A stretch of DNA of 64,000 nt, taken from NCBI RefSeq assembly GCF_008087625.1, contig NZ_CP042997.1, forward strand, positions 3,224,001-3,288,000, written 5' to 3'. Position numbers and translations under genes: made by a program. This DNA is from Aquisphaera giovannonii (GTDB lineage Bacteria > Planctomycetota > Planctomycetia > Isosphaerales > Isosphaeraceae). Below, in pieces: positions 37,066 through 45,986 of this stretch (positions are counted from its first letter, which is position 1; each line of letters opens with the position of its first letter). The notes beneath the pieces are model-generated. The model was not told the DNA's origin and did not search any database. It saw only the letters and a program-made list of their open reading frames with translations.

Positions 37066-40000
37066 GGCCTGCCTCCGGGCTGGGCATTCAGGTCGACCGG
37101 GCGGAGCGTGCCGCGGGCGACCGGGACCAGGGTACGGCCGCCGACCTGGAGCAGGCCGCCGGCCGGGAGGATGTCCAGTTCCATCCTCCGCCGAGGCGAG
37201 CCGTCGGCGAGGGAGCGTCCCTGGAGCGCCCCCGTCCTCTCCAGGAACCAGACGGTGTCGCCCTCGACGATGGGCTCGCCGATCGCGGGCGAATCGAGCT
37301 GCGCGGACCAGGCACGCCGGCCGTCGGCCAGCAGGGCGAGCACGCCCCCGGCGGCGTCGGCGACGAAGCAACGCCCCGCCACGATGACCGGGCGCCCCAC
37401 GAGCGGAGCGGCCAGCGGCCATGACCCGACGGGGCTCAGGTCGCGGATCGACAGGGCCCGGACCTTGGCGTCGGACGTGGCCACGATGGCCGCCCCCTCG
37501 GTCACGGCGGGGTCCGAGACGATCCCCCTGTCCAGCAGGCTCTCGGCCTCGACGACCAGGCGGGGGGCCGGCTCGGCCTTCAGGGCGAGTCGGCGGACCC
37601 GCCCGGTGTCGTCGGCGAGGATGGCCGTAGTGGCGTCGATGGGCGCGGGGGCCAGCCAGCGGCCGCGACGATCCCGGTCGTAGACCGGGACGAACGGCTC
37701 GGCCCTGGACTCGGCGGAGAGCGGGTCGATCAGGTAGACGCGACCGTCGGCCCCGGGGATCAGGAGGTTGCCCTCCCAGGCCAGCGGCGGGGACGCCAGC
37801 GACGAGGGCAGCTCCACCTTCCTCCAGGCCTCGATGCCTTGCCCACCCCCCGGCTCGTGGACCCAGACCGACGCGCCGCCCCCGTCCGGGGCGATCACGT
37901 CGATGCCGTCTCCTCGCCCGGCCACGGTCATCAGCCGGCCGGCGGGCAGGGCCTTCACGCCGGTCCCCGCGATCGGCAGGACTTCGAAGCCGCCGGCGGT
38001 GAGGCGCTGCAGGGGGAGGACATCCACGCCGCCGGCCTCGCCGACGGTCTTCAGCCCGTCCCCTTTCGCGGTCCGGGAGAGCGGCGTGGGCCAGCCGGCC
38101 CCCAGGATCGTCCGCCAGCCGATCGATCCTTCCTTCGCGTCCACCCCGCAGAGCAGGCTGCCGCCCGTCGCCGGGTCCCGGGTCGTGAAGACGACCCGAC
38201 GACGGCCGTCGATGGCCTGCAACGGGGCGATCGGCGGGCCGAGCGGCCCGAGGAGGAACCGTGCGGCGATCTTCCCGCGCTCCGCGTCGAGGTCGTACCG
38301 GCCGCTGCGGGCGCCGCCGAGCCAGAGCTCCCGCTCGGAGAGCGCCAGGCCGAACGCCGGGCCCGCGGAATCGGCGTCCGGATTGGTCCTGGCCAGCGAC
38401 CGGAGCGGGGAGTCGCTCGAGTAGTCGCCCAGCGCGAAGGCCTCGACCGCACCCCGGTCCCCCGTGGCCCAGAGGACCGAGCCGGCAGTCGCCGGCGTCG
38501 CCCATTGCCATCCCGCCACGTCGAGGCGCTGGGCCGGCCGGAGCTTCGCCCCCTCGTCCTCGAGGAGCATCACCCGCCAGGTGCTCTCGGCCGGGCGGTC
38601 GTCCTCGGCGACGACCAGGTAGCGGCCGACCCGGACCGGCGTGCATGCGATCGAGCCCTCGTCGTGCCCGAGGTACTCCACGCCCAGGCAGGCGAGCGGC
38701 TCGCGCGACAGGGTGAACAGGCAATCCCTGCGGGCCAGCAGATAGAGGAATCGCCCCTGCTCGTCGCTCACCGGGGCCTTCGCCAGGGGCAGCCCGAGGT
38801 TCAGGGTGCCCAGGACCTCCCCTTGCCGGAGCGAGACGGCCAGCAGCTTGCCGCCCGGGAGGGCCTGGAAGAGGTCGTTGCCGAGGACCAGCGGCGGGGA
38901 CTCGATCGGCTCGCCGAGCGGCAGCCGCCAAATCAGCTTGCCCGTCGCGGCCTCCAGCTTGAGGAGCTCATCGTGCCGGGCGTCGGCCACCAGGACCGAG
39001 GAGTCGCCGGCCACGGCCGTCGGCGGGAACGGGGCGGACAGCCCGACGGGCCGCTGCCAGACCGGCGCCCCGCTGCTCGAGTCCAGCGCGTAGGCGATGC
39101 CGTCCGCCAGGCCGTAGGCGAGCGTGTCCGCGGCCACCGGGCCCGCCGGCGCGGCCGAGGATCGGAGCACCAGGGTCGTGGCCGGTCCGAGGCCCTCCCG
39201 GCGATCATCGGTCGCGGCCGGGCGGCGGGACGCGTCCAGCCGGACGGCCTTCTTCACCAGCTCGTTCGCGCCGCTCATGTGCCGGACCAGCTCCGCATCG
39301 CGCGACAGGTCCGCGTACTTCGACACGAGTGCATCCCTGGCCGCGTACACCCCGGGGGCGGACCCCGCCTGGAGGGCCCGGTCCATCGCGGCCAGCGACT
39401 CCGCGCGGGCCTGGGACTTGCGGACCGCCGCCCGTGCCTCGTCGAGGAGGTCGGGCAGGCGGGACTTCTTCAGGAACGCGGCGGCGGATTCGCCGGCGAT
39501 CTGGGCGTGGAGCGTCACGGCCGTCTCGGCCTCGCGGAGCGAGTTCTCGTCCGCCGACCGTCGCGCACGGTCCGCCAGGCCCTCGCCGATCCTGATCACG
39601 AGATCGGCGAGCTCCGCCCTGCTGTCCCGGAAGGCCGGCTCGTCCCCGACGCCCGAGAGCATCTCCCCGGCCGCCTCCAGCGCCGTGCTCCAGGTGGCGC
39701 CGGAGACCGTGATGTACTGGCGGACGTTGGCAAGGGCCCGCAAGACCCTCGCCTGGCCGGCCCGACGGTCCTCCGGGTACGCGGCGAGGAAGGCGTCGAA
39801 GTCCCGCATCGCGGAGCGGAAGTCCCCGTCCTCCATCTCCTCGAACGCGTGGTTGTAGGAGGACTCGGTCTGGGACTTGACGATGATCGCTCGCAGGCCG
39901 ATCCCCATTCCGACCAGCGCGAGGAGGGCGACGACGAGCCCGATCACGAGCGGCGAGGAGACCAATCTCTCCCGCCCCGGCGCCTCGGCGCGGCGGTCGC

Positions 40001-40592
40001 GGAGTGCCCGGAACCACGCCCCCAGTCGACCCTCGGACGCGTCGGCCTTCGCGCCCGGGCCGACCTCGGCCAGCCCAGCCCGGGGGGGACCCTCGAGCTC
40101 CAGCTCGTCGAGCCAGGCGGGGCTCTCGAGCTTCGCGGGACGGGTCAGCACGCGCGTCTTCTCGTCGCCGTCTTCCCGGCCTCTCCCGCCCCGGACCTCG
40201 TCCCGCGCCGAGGGCTGCGCGGCGGGTCGGTCGAGCACGCGGGTCGCCTCCTCCGCGCCGCGTCTCGAAGCGCGACGGCCGGGCCGGCGTCCCAGGTCCT
40301 CGTCGATGCGGAACATGTAGATCCGGCACGGGCCGACGCCGACCTCATCCCCCTGGTGCAGGCTCGAGGAGGACATCTTCGTGCCGTTCACCTCGACGTA
40401 CTGCGCGTCCGGCGAGGCCTCGATCCGGAACCGGTGCTTCTTCCAGAGGATCCGGCCATGCACGGGGCGCACGCCCTCGCCGGAGAGGACGACGTCGCAG
40501 GCCGCACTCGTCCCGAAGAGGGCCGGATGGTCGCGCGACAGCTCCACGAACTGGACGCGGCCCTGATCGTCGTGGACTTCGAGGGTGGCCAT
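37062..40592 (-). CDS. FHA-TM-TPR-beta-propeller protein, third gene of the operon
   Basis: A 1176-residue membrane protein. Residues 1-95 form an FHA-like domain (GTSAACDVVLSGEG, VRPVHGRILW, VEVNGTKM, GDEVGVG); the conserved Ser of SxxH is replaced (VRPVH). Residues 96-212 are a basic/acidic linker with two near-identical acidic-TRVL motifs, EEATRVLDRPAA at 114-125 and DEKTRVLTRPAK at 143-154, candidate phospho-Thr sites for FHA binding. A TM helix spans 214-237 (LVIGLVVALLALVGMGIGL). Next comes a TPR-like helical region (HAFEEMEDGDFRSAMRDFDA) and from about 450 a PQQ-type beta-propeller (GLADGIAYALDSSSGAPVWQ). The FHA therefore faces the cytoplasm and the propeller the periplasm. It reads phosphorylation inside and probably binds partners outside. 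Confidence 0.82.
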   Translation of the reverse strand: MATLEVHDDQGRVQFVELSRDHPALFGTSAACDVVLSGEGVRPVHGRILWKKHRFRIEASPDAQYVEVNGTKMSSSSLHQGDEVGVGPCRIYMFRIDEDLGRRPGRRASRRGAEEATRVLDRPAAQPSARDEVRGGRGREDGDEKTRVLTRPAKLESPAWLDELELEGPPRAGLAEVGPGAKADASEGRLGAWFRALRDRRAEAPGRERLVSSPLVIGLVVALLALVGMGIGLRAIIVKSQTESSYNHAFEEMEDGDFRSAMRDFDAFLAAYPEDRRAGQARVLRALANVRQYITVSGATWSTALEAAGEMLSGVGDEPAFRDSRAELADLVIRIGEGLADRARRSADENSLREAETAVTLHAQIAGESAAAFLKKSRLPDLLDEARAAVRKSQARAESLAAMDRALQAGSAPGVYAARDALVSKYADLSRDAELVRHMSGANELVKKAVRLDASRRPAATDDRREGLGPATTLVLRSSAAPAGPVAADTLAYGLADGIAYALDSSSGAPVWQRPVGLSAPFPPTAVAGDSSVLVADARHDELLKLEAATGKLIWRLPLGEPIESPPLVLGNDLFQALPGGKLLAVSLRQGEVLGTLNLGLPLAKAPVSDEQGRFLYLLARRDCLFTLSREPLACLGVEYLGHDEGSIACTPVRVGRYLVVAEDDRPAESTWRVMLLEDEGAKLRPAQRLDVAGWQWATPATAGSVLWATGDRGAVEAFALGDYSSDSPLRSLARTNPDADSAGPAFGLALSERELWLGGARSGRYDLDAERGKIAARFLLGPLGPPIAPLQAIDGRRRVVFTTRDPATGGSLLCGVDAKEGSIGWRTILGAGWPTPLSRTAKGDGLKTVGEAGGVDVLPLQRLTAGGFEVLPIAGTGVKALPAGRLMTVAGRGDGIDVIAPDGGGASVWVHEPGGGQGIEAWRKVELPSSLASPPLAWEGNLLIPGADGRVYLIDPLSAESRAEPFVPVYDRDRRGRWLAPAPIDATTAILADDTGRVRRLALKAEPAPRLVVEAESLLDRGIVSDPAVTEGAAIVATSDAKVRALSIRDLSPVGSWPLAAPLVGRPVIVAGRCFVADAAGGVLALLADGRRAWSAQLDSPAIGEPIVEGDTVWFLERTGALQGRSLADGSPRRRMELDILPAGGLLQVGGRTLVPVARGTLRPVDLNAQPGGRP

Positions 40593-40662
40593 GCGGAGGG
40601 TTCGGCTCCAGGGCGGTTTCGTCGAAGGATGGGACGGCGCGGGGGCATGACCGGGGTGCCGG

Positions 40663-41634
40663 TCAGCGGAGGGTCTCCTGCGCGATGACCTGGAAGCCGT
40701 AGGTGTCCCCCCTGGGGACGACGCTGAATCGGGTCACGCGGATCTCGCCCGGCTGCCGCCCCCGATAGCGGACCTCGAGCTGGGCGAGCTGATCTTCCAC
40801 GCCCTTGGGGTAGAACTGGAGCACGACCCCCTCGCCGACGTCGATGCCCGCCTTCTTCAGGAGGGCGATGTCCGAGGCCTTCCGCCCGAGGCCCTGCCAG
40901 AGGAAGTAGAGTCGGCCGTCGCTGCGGCCGGAGCCGTATCGCTTGGTCGGCTGCGGGTTGGAGAAGTCGGAGACGTAGATGAGCTGGTCCGGGCCCGCGA
41001 CCACGGCGAGCTCGACCTTCAGGGCGTCGAGCTGGCGCGCGTACTCCTCGGCCGTCTGGCCGGGGTTGTAGACGATGCTCCAGCGCTGCTCGCGGGAGAC
41101 CCCGCCGTCTCCGGGGCCGTAGCCGAGCCCCGGGCCGCCGGAGCCGATCTTGCTGGCCCGCTTCCCCGTGGCCACCGCCCCGCCGCTGGGCATCACCGCG
41201 CCGAGGTCCACCTCCGCCATCCCGGAGCCGGCCTCCGCGACCGCGTCGAGCATCGCGCCGGGCGTCGCCTGCACCGAGGGCTCCTCGAAGTCGCCGGCCT
41301 CCTCCTCGTTGTTCGAGGCGAACGGGGCGGCGTCGGCGCCCGGCACGTCGATCTTCTCCGTCGAGCCTGGCGTCCCCTCCGGGCTGCCCCCGCCGCCGCC
41401 GGATACCTCGATGATCTCCACCGGCGACGTCACGCGCGACGCGTACGCCTGGTTCGCGATGTAGACGATCCCGAGCAGGCCGACGACCATGGCCGCGCCG
41501 GCGATCACCGCCATCAGGAAGGACGTCACCTGGTCGTACAGCGATTCCCCGAGGACCATCGGGGAGGCGGCGGGCTCGCCGCCCTTCGCCCCGGCCTTGA
41601 CGCCGGGGGCCGGGCCGGTGGTCGTGGTCGTCAT
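40663..41634 (-). CDS. Single-TM protein of unknown function, second gene of the FHA operon
   Basis: A 323-residue protein. An N-terminal cytoplasmic stretch (TTTTTGPAPGVKAGAKGG) is followed by a TM helix at about 38-65 (TSFLMAVIAGAAMVVGLLGI), then a Gly/Ser-rich linker and an exposed globular part containing VGEGVVLQFYPKGVEDQLAQ and IRVTRFSVVPRGDTYGFQVI. I recognise no family. Its ATG overlaps the stop of the toroid gene as ATGA, and the FHA gene begins 71 bases after its stop. Confidence 0.75.
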   Translation of the reverse strand: MTTTTTGPAPGVKAGAKGGEPAASPMVLGESLYDQVTSFLMAVIAGAAMVVGLLGIVYIANQAYASRVTSPVEIIEVSGGGGGSPEGTPGSTEKIDVPGADAAPFASNNEEEAGDFEEPSVQATPGAMLDAVAEAGSGMAEVDLGAVMPSGGAVATGKRASKIGSGGPGLGYGPGDGGVSREQRWSIVYNPGQTAEEYARQLDALKVELAVVAGPDQLIYVSDFSNPQPTKRYGSGRSDGRLYFLWQGLGRKASDIALLKKAGIDVGEGVVLQFYPKGVEDQLAQLEVRYRGRQPGEIRVTRFSVVPRGDTYGFQVIAQETLR

Positions 41635-43289
41635 GGCGAGGGGCTCCGTGCCGACTGGGTCGGCGTCGCCGACCCCCGGGCCGGCGGCCTGCGGATGTCG
41701 TCCTCGTCCGGAGTGCCGCCGAGGGGGCGGGTCGCGTCATACCAGGCCTGCCAGGCCTGCGCCGCCTGCGTGCGCTGCTCGGGCGTGGACGGGCTCGGGG
41801 GCCCCGCCCCGTCGATCTTCCGGCTGAGGAGCTGGAGGCCCAGGCGGGACGCGGCGACGACGTCCTCGTCCGGGTCCGTGATGGCCCCGATCAGGTCGGG
41901 GACCACGTCCATGTCGCCGGTGCGGGAGAGGGCCCAGGCGGCGACCTGGCGGAGCCCGGGGTCGCGATCCTTCATCATCTTCCGGAGCCGGTCCTTGTGC
42001 GGCTTCAGCACGTCGGGCCCCTCCCGATGGTAGCGCTCGATGAGCCCCGCCACGGCGGAGTCGCCGTCCTTCGTCCGCGGGTCCTCCAGCACCCGGATCA
42101 TCTCGTCCACCGCGCCGTTCATCGGGCGGGACATGATCTTGCCGCCGGCCACGGTCATGGAGGTCAGGTCCTTCGGGAGGTACCGCCCCCCCACGAGCGT
42201 CCCGGCGCCCAGCTTCTTGTTGATGACGCGGCGGATCGACTTGGCGGTCGACTTGGTCAGGTAGAGGATCGCCCAGGCCGAATTCATCTCGTCCGGCTGC
42301 GGGGACGCCTTCCAGGCTCCGTTGGGCTGCTGGCTCGACCGGATGAACGCCCGCCCCTTCTCCAGGATGTCCGCCTTTCCCATGGACTGGCGGTCCGCGA
42401 AGGCCGAGACCCGCTCGAGCCCGTAGAGGGCGTAGTAGATCGACTGGCCGATGAGGGTGGGGTTGGTGGTCGTGTAGTTGGCCGCCAGCCACGCCATGCC
42501 CTTCTTCGCCGCCTGGTCCATCTGGGCCAGGGGCGTGGTGATCTGATAGGCCTGGCCGCCCGGATCGGTGGAGATGACGGTCAGGAGCGGGCTATCCCCG
42601 CGCCGCGATTGCCGGTAAAGCTCGAGCTGCCGCTTGCAGAGCAGCAGGCTGCCCACGCCGGCGGCGGTCATGGACATGTTGTCCTGATATTCGGCCTGGT
42701 CGCGGTGGTAGTTCCAGCTCCCGGCCGAGCCCTGGACGCTGAGATACCAGGCCGCCGCCCTGTCCCACACCGAGGGGGGGACGTCGAACCCGGCGTTCTC
42801 GCATTCCCAGAGCCCCAGCAGGGCATACTGGCTGATCGAGGCGTCGCCTTGCTGCCGGTGGGTGTAGTCCCAGGATCCATTCGCGTTCTGACGGCCGATG
42901 AGGAAGGTCGCGACGAGGTTGATCTCCCCCTTGTGCTCGTCCCCGTCCAGGTTCGAGAGCACCATCGCCACGACGGCCGCCTCGTAGATGTCCTGGCCGC
43001 CGTGTCGTTGCGGCTCGTACGCGCTGCCGGTGAATCGCTTGCGGATCTTGGCGAGGCAGTCGGCGAGGACGGGGTCGGACTTGGGCACGTCCGCCTTGAT
43101 CATCGCCAGTGCGATCATCGCCGACTCGCCCACCTGGCCCTGGGTCGCGGCGGCCCCGCGCAGGTACTGGACCCCGGCCATGACCGCCTGCTCCTGCTGG
43201 CCGCGCGCGGGGGCGGTCCCGAGGGCCATGAGGAGCAGGGCCAGGCACGGCGGTAGGACGAAGGGCAGCGGCCGTTGCGAGTGCGACAT
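41631..43289 (-). CDS. Secreted QW-repeat alpha-toroid (prenyltransferase/squalene-oxidase repeat) with C-terminal HEAT repeats, first gene of the operon
   Basis: A 552-residue exported protein. Signal peptide: LPFVLPPCLALLLMALGTAP after MSHSQRP. The next ~350 residues are alpha-alpha toroid repeats with three QW-type motifs: QNANGSW, QGSAGSW and QQPNGAW, and partner helices such as SISQYALLGLWEC and MTAAGVGSLLLCK. No DxDD proton donor is present, so it is not a squalene-hopene cyclase but a scaffold-type member. From about 430 HEAT-like helices follow (DPGLRQVAAWALSRTGD, DEDVVAASRLGLQLL). The ATG at 43289 is used; an upstream TTG at 43301 is possible. It opens the operon. Confidence 0.82.
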   Translation of the reverse strand: MSHSQRPLPFVLPPCLALLLMALGTAPARGQQEQAVMAGVQYLRGAAATQGQVGESAMIALAMIKADVPKSDPVLADCLAKIRKRFTGSAYEPQRHGGQDIYEAAVVAMVLSNLDGDEHKGEINLVATFLIGRQNANGSWDYTHRQQGDASISQYALLGLWECENAGFDVPPSVWDRAAAWYLSVQGSAGSWNYHRDQAEYQDNMSMTAAGVGSLLLCKRQLELYRQSRRGDSPLLTVISTDPGGQAYQITTPLAQMDQAAKKGMAWLAANYTTTNPTLIGQSIYYALYGLERVSAFADRQSMGKADILEKGRAFIRSSQQPNGAWKASPQPDEMNSAWAILYLTKSTAKSIRRVINKKLGAGTLVGGRYLPKDLTSMTVAGGKIMSRPMNGAVDEMIRVLEDPRTKDGDSAVAGLIERYHREGPDVLKPHKDRLRKMMKDRDPGLRQVAAWALSRTGDMDVVPDLIGAITDPDEDVVAASRLGLQLLSRKIDGAGPPSPSTPEQRTQAAQAWQAWYDATRPLGGTPDEDDIRRPPARGSATPTQSARSPSP

Positions 43290-43391
43290 GCGAGGGGCCA
43301 ACGGTCAGGGGCCGGTGCTTGGACGTCGACATCACCCGATATTCGATTGTATCCCGGCCGCGTCCGAAAGCGAAGCCGCCCGATCGAGCTA

Positions 43392-44159
43392 TCAGCCCCT
43401 CTTGCGCACTCGGATGTTCCGGAATGCCACCGGCCCGTGGTCGGCCTGGAGCATCAGCGGCCCCTTGGCACTCTCGGGCAGGCGCCAGGCATGCCCCGTG
43501 GGCGAGCCGAGCTCGACGTCCTCGTGGATCGTGATCCCGTTCAGGACCACCTTCTCCATGCGGGCGTTGGCGGTCTTCTTCCCCGACCGGTCGAACCGGG
43601 GGGCCTTGAAGACGATGTCCATCGACTGCCACTCCCCGGCGGCCCCGGCGGCGTTGCGGGCGGGGGCATGCCCCTCGTCGAGGTAGCGATACCGCGGGAG
43701 CAGCTCCGCCCTGGGATAGATGCCGCCGCAATCCGACCCCTTCAACCCGCGGTCGCCCTTGGCGCGCGTGTCCATGATCTGGACCTCGTAGAGCCCCTCG
43801 AGCTTCACCCCGGAATTGGAACCCTGCGGGATGAGGAACTCCAGGTGCACCTCCACGTCGCCGAACGACTCGGCCGAGAGCAGGTTGCTCGTCCGGCCAT
43901 CCGGGCCGTTCACGATCGTCCCGCGTCCCGGGACCGGCTCGAGCAACCTCGAGTTGCCGGGTCGGAGGCGGGCGTCGCCGGCCTGGGCCCAGGCTCCCCA
44001 GGGCTTCCGCCAGCCGCTCAGGTCGCCGCCGCCGGTCAGGTCAATCCAGCCTCCGTTGTCGGCCGCCCGGGACGATTCGGCTCCCCATCCGAGCGCCCCC
44101 GCGACCGCGACCGCCGCGCACAGCAACCGAAATCGGTCAAGACCTGTCGTTCCGCCCAT
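43392..44159 (-). CDS. Secreted DUF1080 (3-keto-disaccharide hydrolase-type) protein
   Basis: A 255-residue exported protein, started at the ATG at 44159 because it then opens with a signal peptide (RLLCAAVAVAGALGWG, then AESSRAAD). It shows the DUF1080 landmarks: WIDLTGGGDLSGWRKPWGAW, VHLEFLIPQGSNSGVKL, YEVQIMDTRAKGD, YRYLDEGHAPARN and the final FRNIRVRKRG. Related to the gene at 25600 but shorter. It lies upstream of the FHA operon with a 102-base gap and is transcribed the same way, so it may or may not share its transcript. Confidence 0.88.
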   Translation of the reverse strand: MGGTTGLDRFRLLCAAVAVAGALGWGAESSRAADNGGWIDLTGGGDLSGWRKPWGAWAQAGDARLRPGNSRLLEPVPGRGTIVNGPDGRTSNLLSAESFGDVEVHLEFLIPQGSNSGVKLEGLYEVQIMDTRAKGDRGLKGSDCGGIYPRAELLPRYRYLDEGHAPARNAAGAAGEWQSMDIVFKAPRFDRSGKKTANARMEKVVLNGITIHEDVELGSPTGHAWRLPESAKGPLMLQADHGPVAFRNIRVRKRG

Positions 44160-44259
44160 GGCTAGCCCCGTCGATGTCCGCTGGATCGAAGATGCCGCCG
44201 GCTGGCCCGATGGCCCCGGAGATCTCACGATACGGGACCGGCGCATCCTCCGGAAGCGG

Positions 44260-45489
44260 TCAGCCACGTATCCCGGCACGGGCCCCCGGGCGCCCCGGTC
44301 GGCCCGCGGACGTCCCGGCGTAGCTGGTGCCCCGCCAGTCCACCCGGCCGGTCCAGCACATCCGGATCGACTTCGCCAGGATGTAGTCCGTCACGAGGTT
44401 GCCGAGCGGGAAGAGGGCCGCGTACCGCGAGCCGGGGACCGACGCCTCGTAGATCAGCCGGAAGACCGCGTACATGAACGCGTGATGGAGCAGGCTCATC
44501 CCCAGCAGCCACCAGGCGAACGGACCCGCCCCGCCCCGAAGGAGGAGGCCGATCGCCGCCAGGAACGCGACGTGGCCGCTCTGGCAGAAGACGAGCGGGT
44601 CCAGCAGGCGGAGGCCCAGCCGCCAGGGGCTGCGACCGAGGGCGTCGTAGAGGATCCGGCTCCAGCCCCGCACCTGCTGCGAGAGTGAGGCATACATCCG
44701 GCACGTCACGAGCCCGCGCACCATCACGGTGCGGATCGGTCGGCCGAGTCCCTTGACCTTCTCCGCCAGGCCGATGTCCTCGACGAACCGGTCGCGGACC
44801 GCGGCATGCCCGCCGGCCTCGTCGTAGGCGGCCCGCTCCACGAGGATGGACTGCCCGTTCGCGAACGCCAGCGTCGAGCGGTCGTCGTTCACCCGGTCGA
44901 GCGGGTACGACTGCATCAGGACGATCCCGCCGAGCGGCTGGACGAGCTGCTCCCAAAAGGTCTCGCAGCGCAGCTCCGGCAGGAGGCTGACGAGCGCCGC
45001 CCGCTGCGATCGGGCGTGCTCCATCATCACGCCGAGGAACGGGGGGGCGTGCTCCGTGTCGGCGTCGAGGAACCAGAGCCAGTCGCCCCGGGCATGGTCC
45101 TTCGCCCGGTCGAGCACGGCGGTCTTCCCCGTCCAGCCGGCCGGGGGCGGCTCCTCGTTGTTCAGGACGGTCACGCGCGGGTCCCTCGCGGCGAACTCGG
45201 CGGCGATCGCGCCGGTCCGGTCCGCGCTGCGGTCGTTGATCACGACGACCTCCAGCCGCGGATAGCGCTGGGCGCAGACCGACGCCAGGCATCCGGCGAG
45301 GACCGCCTCCTCGTCCTTCGCCGGGATGATGGCCGTCACGAGGGGCGCGTCGGCGGCGTCGATGGACGGCGAATCCGGGGACAGGTAGCGGGTCTTGCCC
45401 AGGATCCAGCGTAGGACGAAGAAGCGGACCGGCCAGATGGCGATGATCGCGGCGTAGATCCCCAGGATGGTGCGCTGGGTGGTCGTCAT
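44260..45489 (-). CDS. Membrane-bound family 2 glycosyltransferase
   Basis: A 409-residue inverting glycosyltransferase. One TM helix at the N-terminus precedes the GT-A fold: AIIPAKDEEAVLAGCLASV, VVINDRSADRTGAIAAEF, WLWFLDADTEHAPPF (DxD site), VEDIGLAEKVKG (catalytic acid region) and QQVRGWSRILYDALG (QxxRW-like). Three further TM helices lie near the C-terminus. The C-terminal VDWRGTSYAG resembles HpnB-type hopanoid- or carotenoid-associated transferases, but that is only suggestive. It starts with ATGA overlap on the upstream gene and belongs to a three-gene operon. Confidence 0.85.
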   Translation of the reverse strand: MTTTQRTILGIYAAIIAIWPVRFFVLRWILGKTRYLSPDSPSIDAADAPLVTAIIPAKDEEAVLAGCLASVCAQRYPRLEVVVINDRSADRTGAIAAEFAARDPRVTVLNNEEPPPAGWTGKTAVLDRAKDHARGDWLWFLDADTEHAPPFLGVMMEHARSQRAALVSLLPELRCETFWEQLVQPLGGIVLMQSYPLDRVNDDRSTLAFANGQSILVERAAYDEAGGHAAVRDRFVEDIGLAEKVKGLGRPIRTVMVRGLVTCRMYASLSQQVRGWSRILYDALGRSPWRLGLRLLDPLVFCQSGHVAFLAAIGLLLRGGAGPFAWWLLGMSLLHHAFMYAVFRLIYEASVPGSRYAALFPLGNLVTDYILAKSIRMCWTGRVDWRGTSYAGTSAGRPGRPGARAGIRG

Positions 45490-45986
45490 CGGCCCGGCAC
45501 CTCGTCCCACGCCATCGGGGCCGCGTAGCCCTCGAGCTCGTAGCCGCGGGGATAGGCGAGGATCCCGAGCAGCAGCGCGGTCAGCCAGAATGGGAAGATC
45601 GTTTCGACCCGCGGCGAGACGAGCCAGCCGTGGGCAAGCCCCAGGGGCGCCGCGAGTGCCCCCACCAGGGCGGGGAGGACATGGCCCCAGTAGAACCGGG
45701 CCCATCGGGACCTCGGGTCGTCCAGCCGGGCGCGCCTGCCCAGGACCCGCCGGAGCAGGGTGCTGAACGCGAACAGGACGAAGAGGGCCGCGAGGAGCGC
45801 CTGGTTGAGCTTCGAGGCCAGGTCGGGGCGTGCGCCCGCGGGGCGAGTCCGGAGCAGCAAGCCGGAGCCGGCGACGACGAGGGCGACGCCGATCAGGACG
45901 TTGAGCACGGCCGACCGGGTCCGCCTCAGGCAATGCAGCGAGGCGACGTCGAGCGCCTCCTCGATGGTCTCATTCGGGTCGTGCAT
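45486..45986 (-). CDS. Polytopic membrane protein of unknown function
   Basis: A 166-residue protein with about four TM helices: VLNVLIGVALVVAGSGLLL, ALLAALFVLFAFSTLL, VLPALVGALAAPLGLAHGW and FWLTALLLGILAYP. The N-terminus (MHDPNETIEEALDVASLHCL) is soluble. No family recognised. It overlaps the preceding gene by 17 bases and is coupled to the glycosyltransferase by ATGA, so it probably works with that enzyme in the membrane. Confidence 0.72.
   Translation of the reverse strand: MHDPNETIEEALDVASLHCLRRTRSAVLNVLIGVALVVAGSGLLLRTRPAGARPDLASKLNQALLAALFVLFAFSTLLRRVLGRRARLDDPRSRWARFYWGHVLPALVGALAAPLGLAHGWLVSPRVETIFPFWLTALLLGILAYPRGYELEGYAAPMAWDEVPGR

Noticed and set aside
41631-43289. Squalene-hopene cyclase as identity of the toroid protein
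   Set aside because: There is no DxDD motif, the protein has a signal peptide and it is too short for a cyclase. Only the QW-type repeat fold is shared.
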